DNA of 64,000 bases, from NCBI GenBank assembly GCA_963708425.1, contig OY970206.1:2170001-2234000 (forward strand), read 5' to 3'. Shown here piece by piece: positions 51,896-61,008 of this stretch. The notes beneath the pieces are model-generated. The model had not been told where the DNA came from. It was given only the letters and a program-made list of their open reading frames with translations, and made no database searches. The stretch is from JACMNW01 sp963708425 (GTDB lineage: Bacteria > Pseudomonadota > Alphaproteobacteria > Rhodobacterales > Rhodobacteraceae). Positions within the stretch are counted from its first letter, which is position 1. Each line of letters starts with the position of its first letter. The position numbers and the translations under genes were made by a program.

Positions 51896-52327
51896 TTGGA
51901 TCTTAAAGAATTTATTACTGCCACCATCTCGGCGATCGCCGAGGCAACTTCCGATTTGCAAGAAAAATTCGCTAACGACGGATTACTCATCAATCCGCCA
52001 TCTGCTCAGTCTGGAGCTGACGTATACCAACCCGGAAGCTCAAATTACACGATGAGACGTGTTCAAAGGGTTGTGTTTGATGTCGCCGTCACGGCGTCGA
52101 CAGCAGCCACGGGTGAGGGTAAAGGGTCAGTCAAAGTTTGGTCAGCGGAAATTGGTGGCAAGGTTGAAAAGACATCTATGGATGAACGGGTTAGCAGAGT
52201 TCAATTCGAAATTCCAATTACCTTTAAACCGAGTGTAGACGAGGCTGCAAATGCGAAGCTAAAGCTCGAAGAGGAAAAGCGTTCACAAGATGCGATAAGA
52301 AACTATCGCCCACCAACAGTGTTTTAA
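51896..52327 (+). CDS. Orphan Trypco2-like domain protein
   Basis: 143 residues from TTG 51896, which has GGAG at good spacing; an in-frame GTG at 51872 is possible. A predicted helix ([20 protein letters not shown]) is followed by a beta-rich part with [15 protein letters not shown], then [16 protein letters not shown] and [11 protein letters not shown], and a charged tail. The pattern LKE-helix, then SVKVW...GG.. and a final strand resembles the Trypco2 (trypsin-co-occurring) domain that I recall from bacterial conflict systems; that match is from memory, not searched. AT-richer than the ribosomal genes. Confidence 0.6.
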   Translation: MDLKEFITATISAIAEATSDLQEKFANDGLLINPPSAQSGADVYQPGSSNYTMRRVQRVVFDVAVTASTAATGEGKGSVKVWSAEIGGKVEKTSMDERVSRVQFEIPITFKPSVDEAANAKLKLEEEKRSQDAIRNYRPPTVF

Positions 52328-52357
52328 GCCCCTTTGGGCTACTTAAAGCTAGAACAC

Positions 52358-52386
52358 TTGCACAAAGCGCTGCTCACCTCTATACG
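52358..52386 (+). promoter_or_regulatory. Sigma-70 promoter for rplO-secY-rpoA block
   Basis: TTGCAC (52358-52363), 17-base spacer, TATACG (52381-52386), followed by CCGCC: same -10 and discriminator as the rpsL promoter. 94 bases before the rplO ATG, right after the Trypco2-like gene. Confidence 0.75.
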
Positions 52387-52479
52387 CCGCCGGTGGCCCC
52401 CTATCGCCATAGAATCAACATACGCCGTGTTTGTCCTCGCCGTCGCAGCTGGGGCAGTTCCGGCATAGGAGAATGCGAC

Positions 52480-52977
52480 ATGAAACTGAATGAACTTTCC
52501 GACAACGAAGGTGCCACCAAAAAGCGCAAGCGCGTGGCGCGTGGCCCGGGTTCGGGCAAGGGCAAGACTGCAGGGCGCGGGATCAAAGGGCAGAAATCCC
52601 GGTCCGGCGTGGCAATCGGTGGCTATGAAGGCGGGCAGATGCCGCTGTATCGCCGCCTGCCAAAGCGCGGCTTCACCAAGCCGAACCGCAAGGATTATGC
52701 GGTGATCAACCTGGGCCTGATCCAGAAATTCATCATCGAAGGCAAGCTGGACGCAAAAGTTGCGATCACCGAGGATCTGTTGGTTGAAACCGGCATCATC
52801 CGCCGCGCGCTTGATGGCGTGCGTGTGCTGAACAAGGGTGAGATCACCGCATCCGTGACGATCAGCGTAACTGGCGCATCCGCAGCGGCGATTGAAGCTG
52901 TAGCAGCGGCTGGCGGCACCTTGACCGTGGCCCCGACGCTGGAGCCACATGGTAAGTCAAAGCGCAAAGCGGTTTGA
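52480..52977 (+). CDS. rplO: 50S ribosomal protein L15
   Basis: 165-residue L15. Starts [20 protein letters not shown] after [24 protein letters not shown] and [17 protein letters not shown] are canonical. A long upstream frame is rejected as start. Confidence 0.97.
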   Translation: MKLNELSDNEGATKKRKRVARGPGSGKGKTAGRGIKGQKSRSGVAIGGYEGGQMPLYRRLPKRGFTKPNRKDYAVINLGLIQKFIIEGKLDAKVAITEDLLVETGIIRRALDGVRVLNKGEITASVTISVTGASAAAIEAVAAAGGTLTVAPTLEPHGKSKRKAV

Positions 52978-53076
52978 TCTTGTGAGCCGTCCCCGGACGG
53001 CTTACATGACGTAAAGTTTTCCCGCGCCGCCGACCGGACAAACGGTCCGGCGGCGCAGTCATGAAAGACCAAAGAC

Positions 53077-54435
53077 ATGGCGTCAGCAGCAGAGCAAATG
53101 GCCGCGAACCTTTCTTGGGGTACGCTTGGCAAGGCGACGGATCTTAGACAGCGGATTGTGTTCACGATTCTGCTGCTGATCGTGTACCGCCTTGGCACTT
53201 ATATTCCGGTTCCGGGTATTGATGGCGGTGCGCTGCGCCAGTTCATGGAAGATGCGGGCGCTGGCATTGGCGGCATTCTGAACATGTTCACCGGCGGTGC
53301 GATCAGCCGGATGGGGATTTTTGCGCTTGGCATCATGCCCTACATTTCGGCGTCGATCATCGTGCAATTGTTGTCGTCGATGATCCCGAAGTTTGAGCAG
53401 TTGAAGAAAGAAGGCGATCAGGGCCGCAAGAAGCTGAATCAGTATACCCGCTATGGCACGGTGTTTCTGGCGATCTTCCAGGCCTGGGGCATTGCTGTCA
53501 GCATCGAGGCTGGCGATCTGGCGCATGATCCGGGGCTTTATTTCCGGCTGGCCTGCGTTGTGACGCTGGTGGGTGGCACGATGTTCCTGATGTGGCTGGG
53601 CGAGCAGATTACCGCGCGCGGCATTGGTAATGGTGTGTCGTTGATCATCTTTACCGGCATTGTGGCTGAAATTCCCGCCGCGATTGCGCAATTCTTTAGC
53701 CAGGGCCGGTCGGGTGCGATTTCGGCACCAGTGATTATTGGTGTGATTGTGATGGTGGTGGCCGTGATTGCCTTTGTGGTGTTCATGGAACGGTCACTGC
53801 GCAAGATCCATATCCAGTATCCGCGCCGTCAGGTGGGGATGAAGGTTTATGATGGCGGGTCGTCGCATCTGCCGATCAAAGTGAACCCGGCGGGGGTTAT
53901 TCCGGCGATTTTCGCGTCGTCGCTGCTGCTGCTGCCAACCACGATCTCGGCATTTTCAGGGGCTGCTACCGGGCCTATCATGTCGACCATCCTTGCGTAT
54001 TTCGGCCCCGGTCAACCGTTGTATCTGCTCTTTTTCACGTCGCTGATCGTGTTCTTTTCGTATTTCTACACGGCCAACGTGGCGTTCAAGACCGATGACG
54101 TGGCGGATAACCTGAAAAATCAGAACGGGTTTATTCCCGGTATTCGGCCAGGCGCGCGGACGCAGGAATATCTGGATTACGTGGTGAACCGCATTTTGGT
54201 GCTGGGGTCGGGTTATCTGGCGCTGGTGTGTTTACTGCCCGAGATTTTGCGCAGCCAGTTTGCCATTCCGTTCTACTTTGGTGGCACGTCGGTGTTGATT
54301 GTGGTTTCGGTGACGATGGATACGATTCAGCAGATACAATCACACTTGCTGGCGCATCAATACGAAGGTCTGATTGAAAAGTCGCAATTGCGCGGCAAAA
54401 AGCGGACGGGCACCAAAGCCCCGTCGCGGCGCTGA
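53077..54435 (+). CDS. secY: Preprotein translocase subunit SecY
   Basis: 452-residue ten-helix channel protein; blocks [27 protein letters not shown] and the cytosolic loop segment [13 protein letters not shown] are typical. Standard place between rplO and adk. Confidence 0.98.
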   Translation: MASAAEQMAANLSWGTLGKATDLRQRIVFTILLLIVYRLGTYIPVPGIDGGALRQFMEDAGAGIGGILNMFTGGAISRMGIFALGIMPYISASIIVQLLSSMIPKFEQLKKEGDQGRKKLNQYTRYGTVFLAIFQAWGIAVSIEAGDLAHDPGLYFRLACVVTLVGGTMFLMWLGEQITARGIGNGVSLIIFTGIVAEIPAAIAQFFSQGRSGAISAPVIIGVIVMVVAVIAFVVFMERSLRKIHIQYPRRQVGMKVYDGGSSHLPIKVNPAGVIPAIFASSLLLLPTTISAFSGAATGPIMSTILAYFGPGQPLYLLFFTSLIVFFSYFYTANVAFKTDDVADNLKNQNGFIPGIRPGARTQEYLDYVVNRILVLGSGYLALVCLLPEILRSQFAIPFYFGGTSVLIVVSVTMDTIQQIQSHLLAHQYEGLIEKSQLRGKKRTGTKAPSRR

Positions 54436-54449
54436 ACCGGGGGGCAGGC

Positions 54450-55103
54450 GTGGTCAATATTATTTTACTTGGCCCGCCGGGAGCGGGAAAAGGCACGCAG
54501 GCCAAACGTCTGGTTGATGAACGGGGCATGGTACAACTGTCCACCGGGGACATGCTGCGCGAGGCAAAGACCAGTGGCACCGAAATGGGCCGCAAAGTGG
54601 CCGCCGTGATGGATCGCGGTGATTTGGTGACCGATGATATCGTGATTGGTCTGATCGCGGAAAAGCTGGCGACGCCGTCGGTTGGCGGTTTCATCTTTGA
54701 TGGTTTCCCGCGCACGCTCACGCAGGCGGATGCGCTGGGGGCGTTGCTGGATAACTCGGGGCAGCGCCTTGATGCGGTGATCGAGATGCAGGTTGATGAT
54801 GCGGCACTGGTGGCGCGGATTACCGGGCGCTACACCTGCGGCAACTGCGGCGAGGTGTATCACGACACTACGCGGCCAACCAAGGAGACCGGGGTTTGCG
54901 ATGTTTGCGGGTCGACCGACCTGAAACGCCGTGCCGATGACACTGAAGAGGCGCTGCGCACGAGGTTGATGGAATATTACAAGAAAACCTCGCCGCTGAT
55001 TGGGTATTATTACGCCAAGCATAAGCTTTCTACGGTGGATGGATTGGCGGAAATGGACGCTGTTGCAGCGGCCGTTGCAAAAGTTCTTGACAGCCGGGAA
55101 TAA
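54450..55103 (+). CDS. adk: Adenylate kinase
   Basis: 217-residue kinase that interconverts AMP, ADP and ATP; P-loop GPPGAGKG at residues 8-15. LID domain with four zinc-binding cysteines in [10 protein letters not shown] and CDVCG. GTG start 14 bases after secY. Confidence 0.97.
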   Translation: MVNIILLGPPGAGKGTQAKRLVDERGMVQLSTGDMLREAKTSGTEMGRKVAAVMDRGDLVTDDIVIGLIAEKLATPSVGGFIFDGFPRTLTQADALGALLDNSGQRLDAVIEMQVDDAALVARITGRYTCGNCGEVYHDTTRPTKETGVCDVCGSTDLKRRADDTEEALRTRLMEYYKKTSPLIGYYYAKHKLSTVDGLAEMDAVAAAVAKVLDSRE

Positions 55104-55286
55104 GCCTTGCCGTGCCCTTGACGGGCCTAGCAAAACCCCATAGATCACACCGTCTCGTCAGAGAATCGTTGGGGGCTTTCACCTTAAGTCAACCGCGAAA
55201 TCGTACCTCGGTGCCAGCAGGCGCTGTCAGGTGTTGTGAAAAAAGGTTCCGGCATTACGGAACCGCAACAAAGAAGGAAAAAACGT

Positions 55287-55655
55287 TTGGCACGTATTGC
55301 TGGCGTAAACATACCCACTGCGAAACGGGTTCCGATCGCACTGACGTATATCACGGGCATTGGCCCGTACATCGCAGAACAAATTTGTGCAACTGTTGGC
55401 ATTGATCGCGCCCGCCGCGTCAATCAGCTGACCGATGCAGAAGTGCTGTCGATCCGCGAATACATTGACGCAAACCTGACGGTTGAGGGCGACTTGCGTC
55501 GTGAAACCTCGATCAACGTCAAGCGTCTGATGGATCTGGGCTGCTACCGCGGCCTGCGTCACCGTCGTAACCTGCCAGTTCGTGGCCAGCGCACCCATAC
55601 CAACGCACGCACGCGCAAGGGCCCTGCAAAGGCCATTGCCGGCAAGAAGAAATAA
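55287..55655 (+). CDS. rpsM: 30S ribosomal protein S13, TTG start
   Basis: 122-residue S13; the family begins with (M)ARIAGVNIP, encoded here by TTG at 55287, with AAGGA eight bases before. An ATG at 55236 in the same frame would add 17 alien residues. [13 protein letters not shown] and [14 protein letters not shown] are canonical. Confidence 0.93.
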   Translation: MARIAGVNIPTAKRVPIALTYITGIGPYIAEQICATVGIDRARRVNQLTDAEVLSIREYIDANLTVEGDLRRETSINVKRLMDLGCYRGLRHRRNLPVRGQRTHTNARTRKGPAKAIAGKKK

Positions 55656-55668
55656 GGGGCGCTGAGAT

Positions 55669-56058
55669 ATGGCACGCGAAAAAACACGCGCTAAGAAAAA
55701 AGAGCGCAAGAATATCGCCGCTGGTGTGGCGCATGTGAACTCTTCGTTCAACAACACCAAAATTCTGATCTCGGATGTTCAGGGCAATGCGATTGCCTGG
55801 TCATCGTCGGGCACCATGGGCTTTAAGGGGTCGCGTAAATCGACACCTTATGCGGCCCAGATGGCCGCCGAAGATGCCGGCCGCAAGGCGCAGGAACATG
55901 GCGTGAAAACGCTTGAAGTTGAAGTGCAGGGCCCGGGTTCGGGCCGCGAAAGCGCCCTGCGCGCTTTGGCAGCAGTTGGTTTCAACATCACCTCGATCCG
56001 CGACGTAACGCCGATGGCCCACAATGGTTGCCGGCCGCCGAAACGCCGCCGCGTCTGA
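55669..56058 (+). CDS. rpsK: 30S ribosomal protein S11
   Basis: 129-residue platform protein. [19 protein letters not shown] and [17 protein letters not shown] are canonical. Confidence 0.98.
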   Translation: MAREKTRAKKKERKNIAAGVAHVNSSFNNTKILISDVQGNAIAWSSSGTMGFKGSRKSTPYAAQMAAEDAGRKAQEHGVKTLEVEVQGPGSGRESALRALAAVGFNITSIRDVTPMAHNGCRPPKRRRV

Positions 56059-56175
56059 TACCATTTTCTACAGTCGGGCCGTGCGAGGATCGCGCGGCCC
56101 TGCTTCGTTTTTTCTGATCCTCGGGCGTCTGCTGCTTAGGGACATGGGCAGGGGACTAGTATGGAGGCGACACGC

Positions 56176-57192
56176 ATGATCCATAAGAATTGGGCTGAAC
56201 TGATCAAGCCAACGCAGTTGGTGGTCAAACCGGGATCGGATGCTGCACGCGTGGCAACCGTTATCGCAGAACCGTTGGAGCGTGGCTTTGGCCTGACGCT
56301 TGGCAACGCTTTGCGCCGCGTTCTGATGTCGTCGCTGCAAGGCGGGGCCATCACATCTGTGCAGATCGACAATGTTCTGCACGAGTTTTCATCGGTTGCT
56401 GGTGTGCGTGAAGACGTCACCGACATCGTGCTGAACCTGAAAGGCGTTGCCCTGAAGATGGAAGTCGAAGGGCCAAAGCGGCTGTCGATTTCTGCCAAGG
56501 GTCCGGGCGTTGTGACCGCTGGTGACATTTCCGAAAGCAACGGGATCGAGGTTCTGAACAAGGACCACGTGATCTGTCACCTTGATGACGGTGCGGATGT
56601 GTTCATGGAACTGACCGTGAATACCGGCAAAGGCTATGTTGCTGCCGACAAGAACCGCCCGGAAGATGCGCCAATCGGTCTGATCCCGATTGATGCGGTC
56701 TATTCGCCGGTGAAAAAGGTCAGCTACGAAGTGCAGCCCACCCGTGAGGGCCAAGTGCTGGACTATGACAAGCTGACCATGAAGATCGAAACCGATGGCT
56801 CGCTGACGCCGGATGACGCCGTGGCCTATGCTGCCCGCATTCTGCAAGACCAGCTTGCGGTGTTCGTCAACTTTGATGAACCGGAATCGGCGACGCGTCA
56901 TGATGTGGAAGACGGGCTGGAATTCAACCCGCTGCTGCTGAAGAAGGTCGATGAGCTGGAACTGTCTGTTCGTTCCGCCAACTGCCTGAAGAACGACAAT
57001 ATCGTCTATATCGGCGATCTGATCCAGAAAACCGAAGCAGAAATGCTGCGCACTCCGAACTTTGGCCGCAAGTCCTTGAACGAAATCAAGGAAGTGCTGT
57101 CGGGCATGGGGCTGCATCTGGGCATGGACGTGGAAGACTGGCCGCCGGAAAACATCGAAGATCTGGCCAAGCGTTTCGAAGACCAGTTTTAA
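56176..57192 (+). CDS. rpoA: RNA polymerase alpha subunit
   Basis: 338-residue alpha subunit. The start [15 protein letters not shown] is preferred to an ATG 15 bases upstream because GGAGG is at good distance and the family starts so. N-terminal dimerisation domain ([17 protein letters not shown]) and C-terminal DNA-binding domain ([26 protein letters not shown]) both complete. Confidence 0.98.
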   Translation: MIHKNWAELIKPTQLVVKPGSDAARVATVIAEPLERGFGLTLGNALRRVLMSSLQGGAITSVQIDNVLHEFSSVAGVREDVTDIVLNLKGVALKMEVEGPKRLSISAKGPGVVTAGDISESNGIEVLNKDHVICHLDDGADVFMELTVNTGKGYVAADKNRPEDAPIGLIPIDAVYSPVKKVSYEVQPTREGQVLDYDKLTMKIETDGSLTPDDAVAYAARILQDQLAVFVNFDEPESATRHDVEDGLEFNPLLLKKVDELELSVRSANCLKNDNIVYIGDLIQKTEAEMLRTPNFGRKSLNEIKEVLSGMGLHLGMDVEDWPPENIEDLAKRFEDQF

Positions 57193-57203
57193 GAATTTGG
57201 TCG

Positions 57204-57221
57204 GGCGGGGGCAACCCCGCC
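57204..57221. repeat. Palindromic repeat in rpoA-rplQ spacer
   Basis: GGCGGGG / CCCCGCC around GCAA, in a 144-base spacer that also holds a GGGTT..AACCCC pair near 57255-57269. Related in core sequence to the GTAGGG(C/T)GGGG repeats. Confidence 0.6.
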
Positions 57222-57336
57222 TTACCGCAAATGCCCGGAATGCCGGGGAAACTATGGGTTGAAAAAACCCCAAGGTGAGCGGGGCCGCACGTAGGCCTCG
57301 CCGGACAAAGCAAAACGAAGACGATAGGAACATATC

Positions 57337-57756
57337 ATGCGTCACTCTAGCGGTTACCGCAAACTGAACCGAACCCACGAACACCGCAAAGCGATGTTCG
57401 CCAACATGGCGGGTTCGCTTATTGAACACGAACAGATCAAGACCACGCTGCCAAAGGCCAAAGAACTGCGCCCGATCATTGAAAAGCTGATCACGCTGGC
57501 CAAACGCGGCGATCTGCATGCGCGCCGTCAGGCCCATGCACAGCTGAAGCAAGACATCCACACAGAGCGTCTTTTTGCCATTCTCGGGCCCCGTTACCAG
57601 ACCCGGACCGGTGGTTATGTGCGCGTTCTGAAGGCTGGTTTCCGTTATGGCGACATGGCCCCGATGGCAATTATCGAGTTTGTCGACCGTGATCCAAGCG
57701 CCAAAGGTGCCGCAGACCACGCCCGCACAGCCGCCGAGGAGGCCGCTGAAAGTTAA
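57337..57756 (+). CDS. rplQ: 50S ribosomal protein L17
   Basis: 139-residue L17. [20 protein letters not shown] is canonical; ends in a short Ala/Glu-rich tail. Last gene of the alpha operon. Confidence 0.98.
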   Translation: MRHSSGYRKLNRTHEHRKAMFANMAGSLIEHEQIKTTLPKAKELRPIIEKLITLAKRGDLHARRQAHAQLKQDIHTERLFAILGPRYQTRTGGYVRVLKAGFRYGDMAPMAIIEFVDRDPSAKGAADHARTAAEEAAES

Positions 57757-57787
57757 GGACTGCCAAAACCAGCAGTCATCCATCAAC

Positions 57788-57813
57788 AAACCCGCCCCTG
57801 TGGCGGGTTTGTT
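57788..57813 (+). terminator. Terminator after rplQ
   Basis: Nine-base stem AAACCCGCC (57788-57796) / GGCGGGTTT (57802-57810) with loop CCTGT, then GTT. Ends the ribosomal supercluster. Confidence 0.85.
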
Positions 57814-57818
57814 CGTAA

Positions 57819-57848
57819 TTGACAGAATTTTTATTCTTAAGCTAAATT
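57819..57848 (+). promoter_or_regulatory. Candidate promoter for luxR-type gene
   Basis: TTGACA (57819-57824) and TAAATT (57843-57848) with an 18-base spacer, 29 bases before the GTG start. AT-rich surroundings. The -10 is only moderate. No clear lux box was seen. Confidence 0.45.
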
Positions 57849-57877
57849 AGGCGGTTATCTTCTAAAGAAGCTGATAT

Positions 57878-58534
57878 GTGCACCCTATAGTTGTCTTAGA
57901 ATCGAAGAGCCCACCCAAACAAATGTCTGTAAAGCTTGGAATTGACGTCGAACTGCACCAGCTCGCGCTGTATGCGCCAGCGGGTTACTTTATCGGCCTA
58001 CACATTAGGTTTACCGCCCCCCTCTTTACCTATCAGACCTACGAGCAGGCCTGGATCGATCATTACACAGAAAATGGTTATGTCCTTCGCGACCCGATGA
58101 CGGCTTGGGGTTTCAGTACCACAGGCGCCATACGGTGGAGCGATAAGTCCTTACCCGATCCTTTCGGTTTGTTCGCAGAGGCCGCACGCTATGGCCTGAA
58201 CTACGGTGCAACAATTGCCTGTGGTCCGATCAAATCACGCACTATCGCTTCGTTTGCCCGGCCAGACAGGGAAGTTACGGATGAGGAAATTGCTGCAATT
58301 TCCAAAATCGTGCACCGCTTGCATGATATCACCGAACCCCCCGAAGAACTGACCAAGGCGCAGATTGAGGCTTTGAAATGCATTGCGGGGGGCGACCGTC
58401 ATGCTGCTGCAGCGGCTAAGCTGGGGATATCTGAAAGCGCGTTGAAAGCACGGGTTACTTCGGCACGGATCAGGCTTATGGCCCGAACCACTGCCGAAGC
58501 TATTCAGCGCGCCAAGGACTACCGACTGATGTAA
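57878..58534 (+). CDS. LuxR-family quorum-sensing regulator
   Basis: 218 residues from GTG 57878; MSVKLGID at 57923 is another possible start. Autoinducer pocket residues appear in the right order: Trp59, Tyr63, Asp72-Pro73 and Trp87, spaced just as in TraR. The C-terminal part has LTKAQIEALKCIAGG, HAAAAAKLGIS and a recognition helix, the LuxR helix-turn-helix. It probably binds the acyl-homoserine lactone made by the next gene's product and controls transcription. Confidence 0.88.
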   Translation: MHPIVVLESKSPPKQMSVKLGIDVELHQLALYAPAGYFIGLHIRFTAPLFTYQTYEQAWIDHYTENGYVLRDPMTAWGFSTTGAIRWSDKSLPDPFGLFAEAARYGLNYGATIACGPIKSRTIASFARPDREVTDEEIAAISKIVHRLHDITEPPEELTKAQIEALKCIAGGDRHAAAAAKLGISESALKARVTSARIRLMARTTAEAIQRAKDYRLM

Positions 58535-58588
58535 TACTATCGCCCTCCGTAAGTTAATTTGTGCAGGCGAAATCTACCGGAGGCTACA

Positions 58589-59179
58589 ATGCAGACAACG
58601 ACACTATCCTTTGCGAACCTTCATGATCATGGCGAGTTGTTCGCGAATATGCTGCGCGCCCGGCGTGAGCTGTTCATCGTGCACAACAAGTGGAAACTGC
58701 CCGAAGCCATGGGAATGGAATATGATCAATACGACACGCCAGCCAGCCGCTGGGTTGTGGTGCATGATGATCTGGGGCGCGTATTGGCCGGCAATCGCCT
58801 GACGCCGACCACCACGTCGTGTGGCATTTACAGCTACATGATCCGCGATGCGCAGCGCGGTCTTCTGGATACGATACCGTCGAACCTGCTCTACAAGGAT
58901 GCCCCGGTCGCCGAAACCATCTGGGAAAGCTCGCGCCTGTTCGTGTCGCATGACGTGCCATCGTCTATTCGCCGCCGCGTGCATGCCCAGTTGATCGCGC
59001 ATCTTGGCAGCGCTGTTCGCAGCCTTGGCGCAACGCATTGTCTGACACTGTTGGCGGCGACCTGGCCGCGTTGGTCAGACCGTGTTGGCGTGAAAATGTC
59101 TGCGATGGGTCCGGTGATGGAAATTGATGATATCGACAATCAGGTTGTCATGATGGATTTCAGCACATCCTTGCACTGA
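58589..59179 (+). CDS. Acyl-homoserine lactone synthase (LuxI family)
   Basis: 196 residues from MQTTTLSF with GGAGG upstream; an in-frame ATG at 58559 is less likely. Active-site set Arg26, Trp35, Glu44, Asp46, Asp49, Arg70, Glu113 and Arg116 is complete. It makes an acyl-homoserine lactone from S-adenosylmethionine and acyl-ACP; chain length cannot be read off. It follows luxR by 54 bases. Confidence 0.93.
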   Translation: MQTTTLSFANLHDHGELFANMLRARRELFIVHNKWKLPEAMGMEYDQYDTPASRWVVVHDDLGRVLAGNRLTPTTTSCGIYSYMIRDAQRGLLDTIPSNLLYKDAPVAETIWESSRLFVSHDVPSSIRRRVHAQLIAHLGSAVRSLGATHCLTLLAATWPRWSDRVGVKMSAMGPVMEIDDIDNQVVMMDFSTSLH

Positions 59180-59261
59180 TCATCCTGGCAGTGTCGCGGG
59201 GTTCCTGCGGCGCTGCACGATCCCGGCTTTTCCCGCCCCAGCAGACAGCGTAGTCTGCGCT

Positions 59262-60566
59262 ATGGCTGATCTTTTTGACCAAACCCCAACGTCAGAGCCG
59301 AACGCGCCGCGCCCATTGGCGGATCGTCTGCGCCCGCGCGTGTTGGCCGATGTGGTGGGCCAGGAAAAGGTGCTGTCACCCGATGGCCCGCTTGGGGCGA
59401 TGCTGACGGCGGGCAGCCTGTCGTCGCTTATCCTGTGGGGGCCGCCCGGTGTCGGCAAAACCACCATCGCGCGTTTGCTGGCGGCGCAGACCAACCTCAG
59501 CTTCGTGCAAATCTCGGCGATCTTTACCGGCGTGCCAGACTTACGCAAAGTATTCGAAGCGGCGCGTATTCGTCGGCAGAACGGGCAGGGGACGCTGCTG
59601 TTCGTGGACGAGATTCATCGTTTTAACAAAGCGCAGCAAGACGGGTTCCTGCCCTATATGGAAGATGGCACCATTCTGTTGGTCGGGGCCACCACTGAAA
59701 ATCCGTCGTTTGAATTGAACGCAGCACTTCTTTCGCGCGCGCAGGTGATCGTGCTGGACCGGCTGTCGCTGGCCGATCTGGAGCGCCTGACCCAGCGCGC
59801 CGAACAAGACCTTGGCCGCGCCTTGCCGCTGACTGGTGATGCGCGCGATGCGGTGCAGGAAATGGCCGATGGCGACGGGCGGGCGCTGCTCAATCTGATC
59901 GAACAGGTCATGGCGTGGCGGTTGGACAGACCGCTGGACCGGGATGCCCTTGCGACCCGCCTGATGCGCCGCGCGGCGAAATACGACAAGTCTGGCGAAG
60001 AACATTACAATCTGATTTCGGCCCTGCACAAATCGGTGCGCGGGTCTGATCCGGACGCGGCGCTGTATTGGTTCGCAAGGATGCTGGAAGGTGGCGAAGA
60101 CCCGCGGTTCCTTGCCCGGCGCATTACCCGAATGGCGGTCGAAGACATCGGTCTTGCCGACCCGCAGGCCCAGGAGGTCTGCTTGCAGGGCTGGCAAACT
60201 TATGAGCGGTTGGGCAGCCCCGAGGGGGAGTTGGCGTTGGCGCAGGCGGTGGTTTACCTGGCACTCGCGCCCAAGTCGAATGCGGTTTACACGGCGTACA
60301 AAGCGGCCCGCGTTGCCGCGCGCGATACCGGCAGCCTGGCACCGCCCAAACACATTCTGAACGCGCCGACCAAGCTGATGAAAGACATCGGTTATGGCGC
60401 GGGCTATACCTATGACCATGACGCGGAAGATGGCTTTTCGGGGCAGGATTACTTCCCTGAAAGTATGAAGCGCCCGGTTTACTACACGCCGCCGGAACGC
60501 GGTTTTGAACGCGAGTTGAAAAAGCGCATCGAGTATTTTGCTAAGCTGCGTGCAAAACGCCAGTGA
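59262..60566 (+). CDS. rarA: Replication-associated recombination protein RarA
   Basis: 434-residue AAA+ ATPase of the clamp-loader clade acting at stalled forks. Walker A GPPGVGKTT, Walker B LFVDEIHRFNK, and the C-terminal tetramerisation block with KYDKSGEEHYNLISALHKSV and PLERGFERELKKRI-like end. Linked with crcB in many relatives. Confidence 0.95.
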   Translation: MADLFDQTPTSEPNAPRPLADRLRPRVLADVVGQEKVLSPDGPLGAMLTAGSLSSLILWGPPGVGKTTIARLLAAQTNLSFVQISAIFTGVPDLRKVFEAARIRRQNGQGTLLFVDEIHRFNKAQQDGFLPYMEDGTILLVGATTENPSFELNAALLSRAQVIVLDRLSLADLERLTQRAEQDLGRALPLTGDARDAVQEMADGDGRALLNLIEQVMAWRLDRPLDRDALATRLMRRAAKYDKSGEEHYNLISALHKSVRGSDPDAALYWFARMLEGGEDPRFLARRITRMAVEDIGLADPQAQEVCLQGWQTYERLGSPEGELALAQAVVYLALAPKSNAVYTAYKAARVAARDTGSLAPPKHILNAPTKLMKDIGYGAGYTYDHDAEDGFSGQDYFPESMKRPVYYTPPERGFERELKKRIEYFAKLRAKRQ

Positions 60567-60614
60567 GCTGAGCTGTTTCGTCCCGAACATCTCAATGATA
60601 GATCTTATCACCCC

Positions 60615-60643
60615 GCACAGTTGACAAATCTGTGCCTCAGGCA
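60615..60643 (+). promoter_or_regulatory. Candidate promoter overlapped by inverted repeat before crcB
   Basis: TTGACA (60621-60626) lies in the loop between GCACAG (60615-60620) and CTGTGC (60630-60635). A -10 is not clear. It might be a regulator site or the end of rarA transcription. No crcB-motif fluoride riboswitch was recognised. Confidence 0.3.
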
Positions 60644-60654
60644 GATTGAACCCT

Positions 60655-61008
60655 ATGATTTTGACGCTGACTCATGTTGCCATCGGCGGGGCCATAGGTT
60701 CCGTGCTGCGCTACCTTATGGTGGTGCTGGTTGGCACGCCAATTGCCACCCTTGTGGTGAACGTGCTGGGCAGCTTTGCGATGGGCGTGCTCTTCATAAC
60801 CCTTGCTAGCCGCACCAGCCTTTCACCGCTTCTGATGACTGGCGTGCTGGGTGGTTTCACCACGTTCTCGGCTTTTTCGCTTGATGCGCTGAAGCTGTGG
60901 GACGCTGGCGATACCCTGCACGCCACGCTTTATGTGCTGGCCTCTGTTATCCTGTCCCTTGTTGCCGCAGCGCTAGGCGCTGCCATAGCCCGCGGAGCAT
61001 TTGCATGA
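60655..61008 (+). CDS. crcB: Fluoride exporter CrcB/Fluc
   Basis: 117-residue inner-membrane fluoride channel with four helices; GGAIGSVLRY, GVLGGFTTFSAFSLDAL motif carries the Phe and Thr/Ser of the conduction path. ATG 60655 preferred to TTG 60646. ATGA overlap with rluC. Confidence 0.9.
   Translation: MILTLTHVAIGGAIGSVLRYLMVVLVGTPIATLVVNVLGSFAMGVLFITLASRTSLSPLLMTGVLGGFTTFSAFSLDALKLWDAGDTLHATLYVLASVILSLVAAALGAAIARGAFA

Noticed and set aside
58535..58588. lux box before luxI
   Set aside because: No near-perfect 18-20-base palindrome was seen; only scattered short repeats.
60567..60654. Fluoride riboswitch before crcB
   Set aside because: The conserved core of the crcB motif was not seen in the 88 bases upstream.
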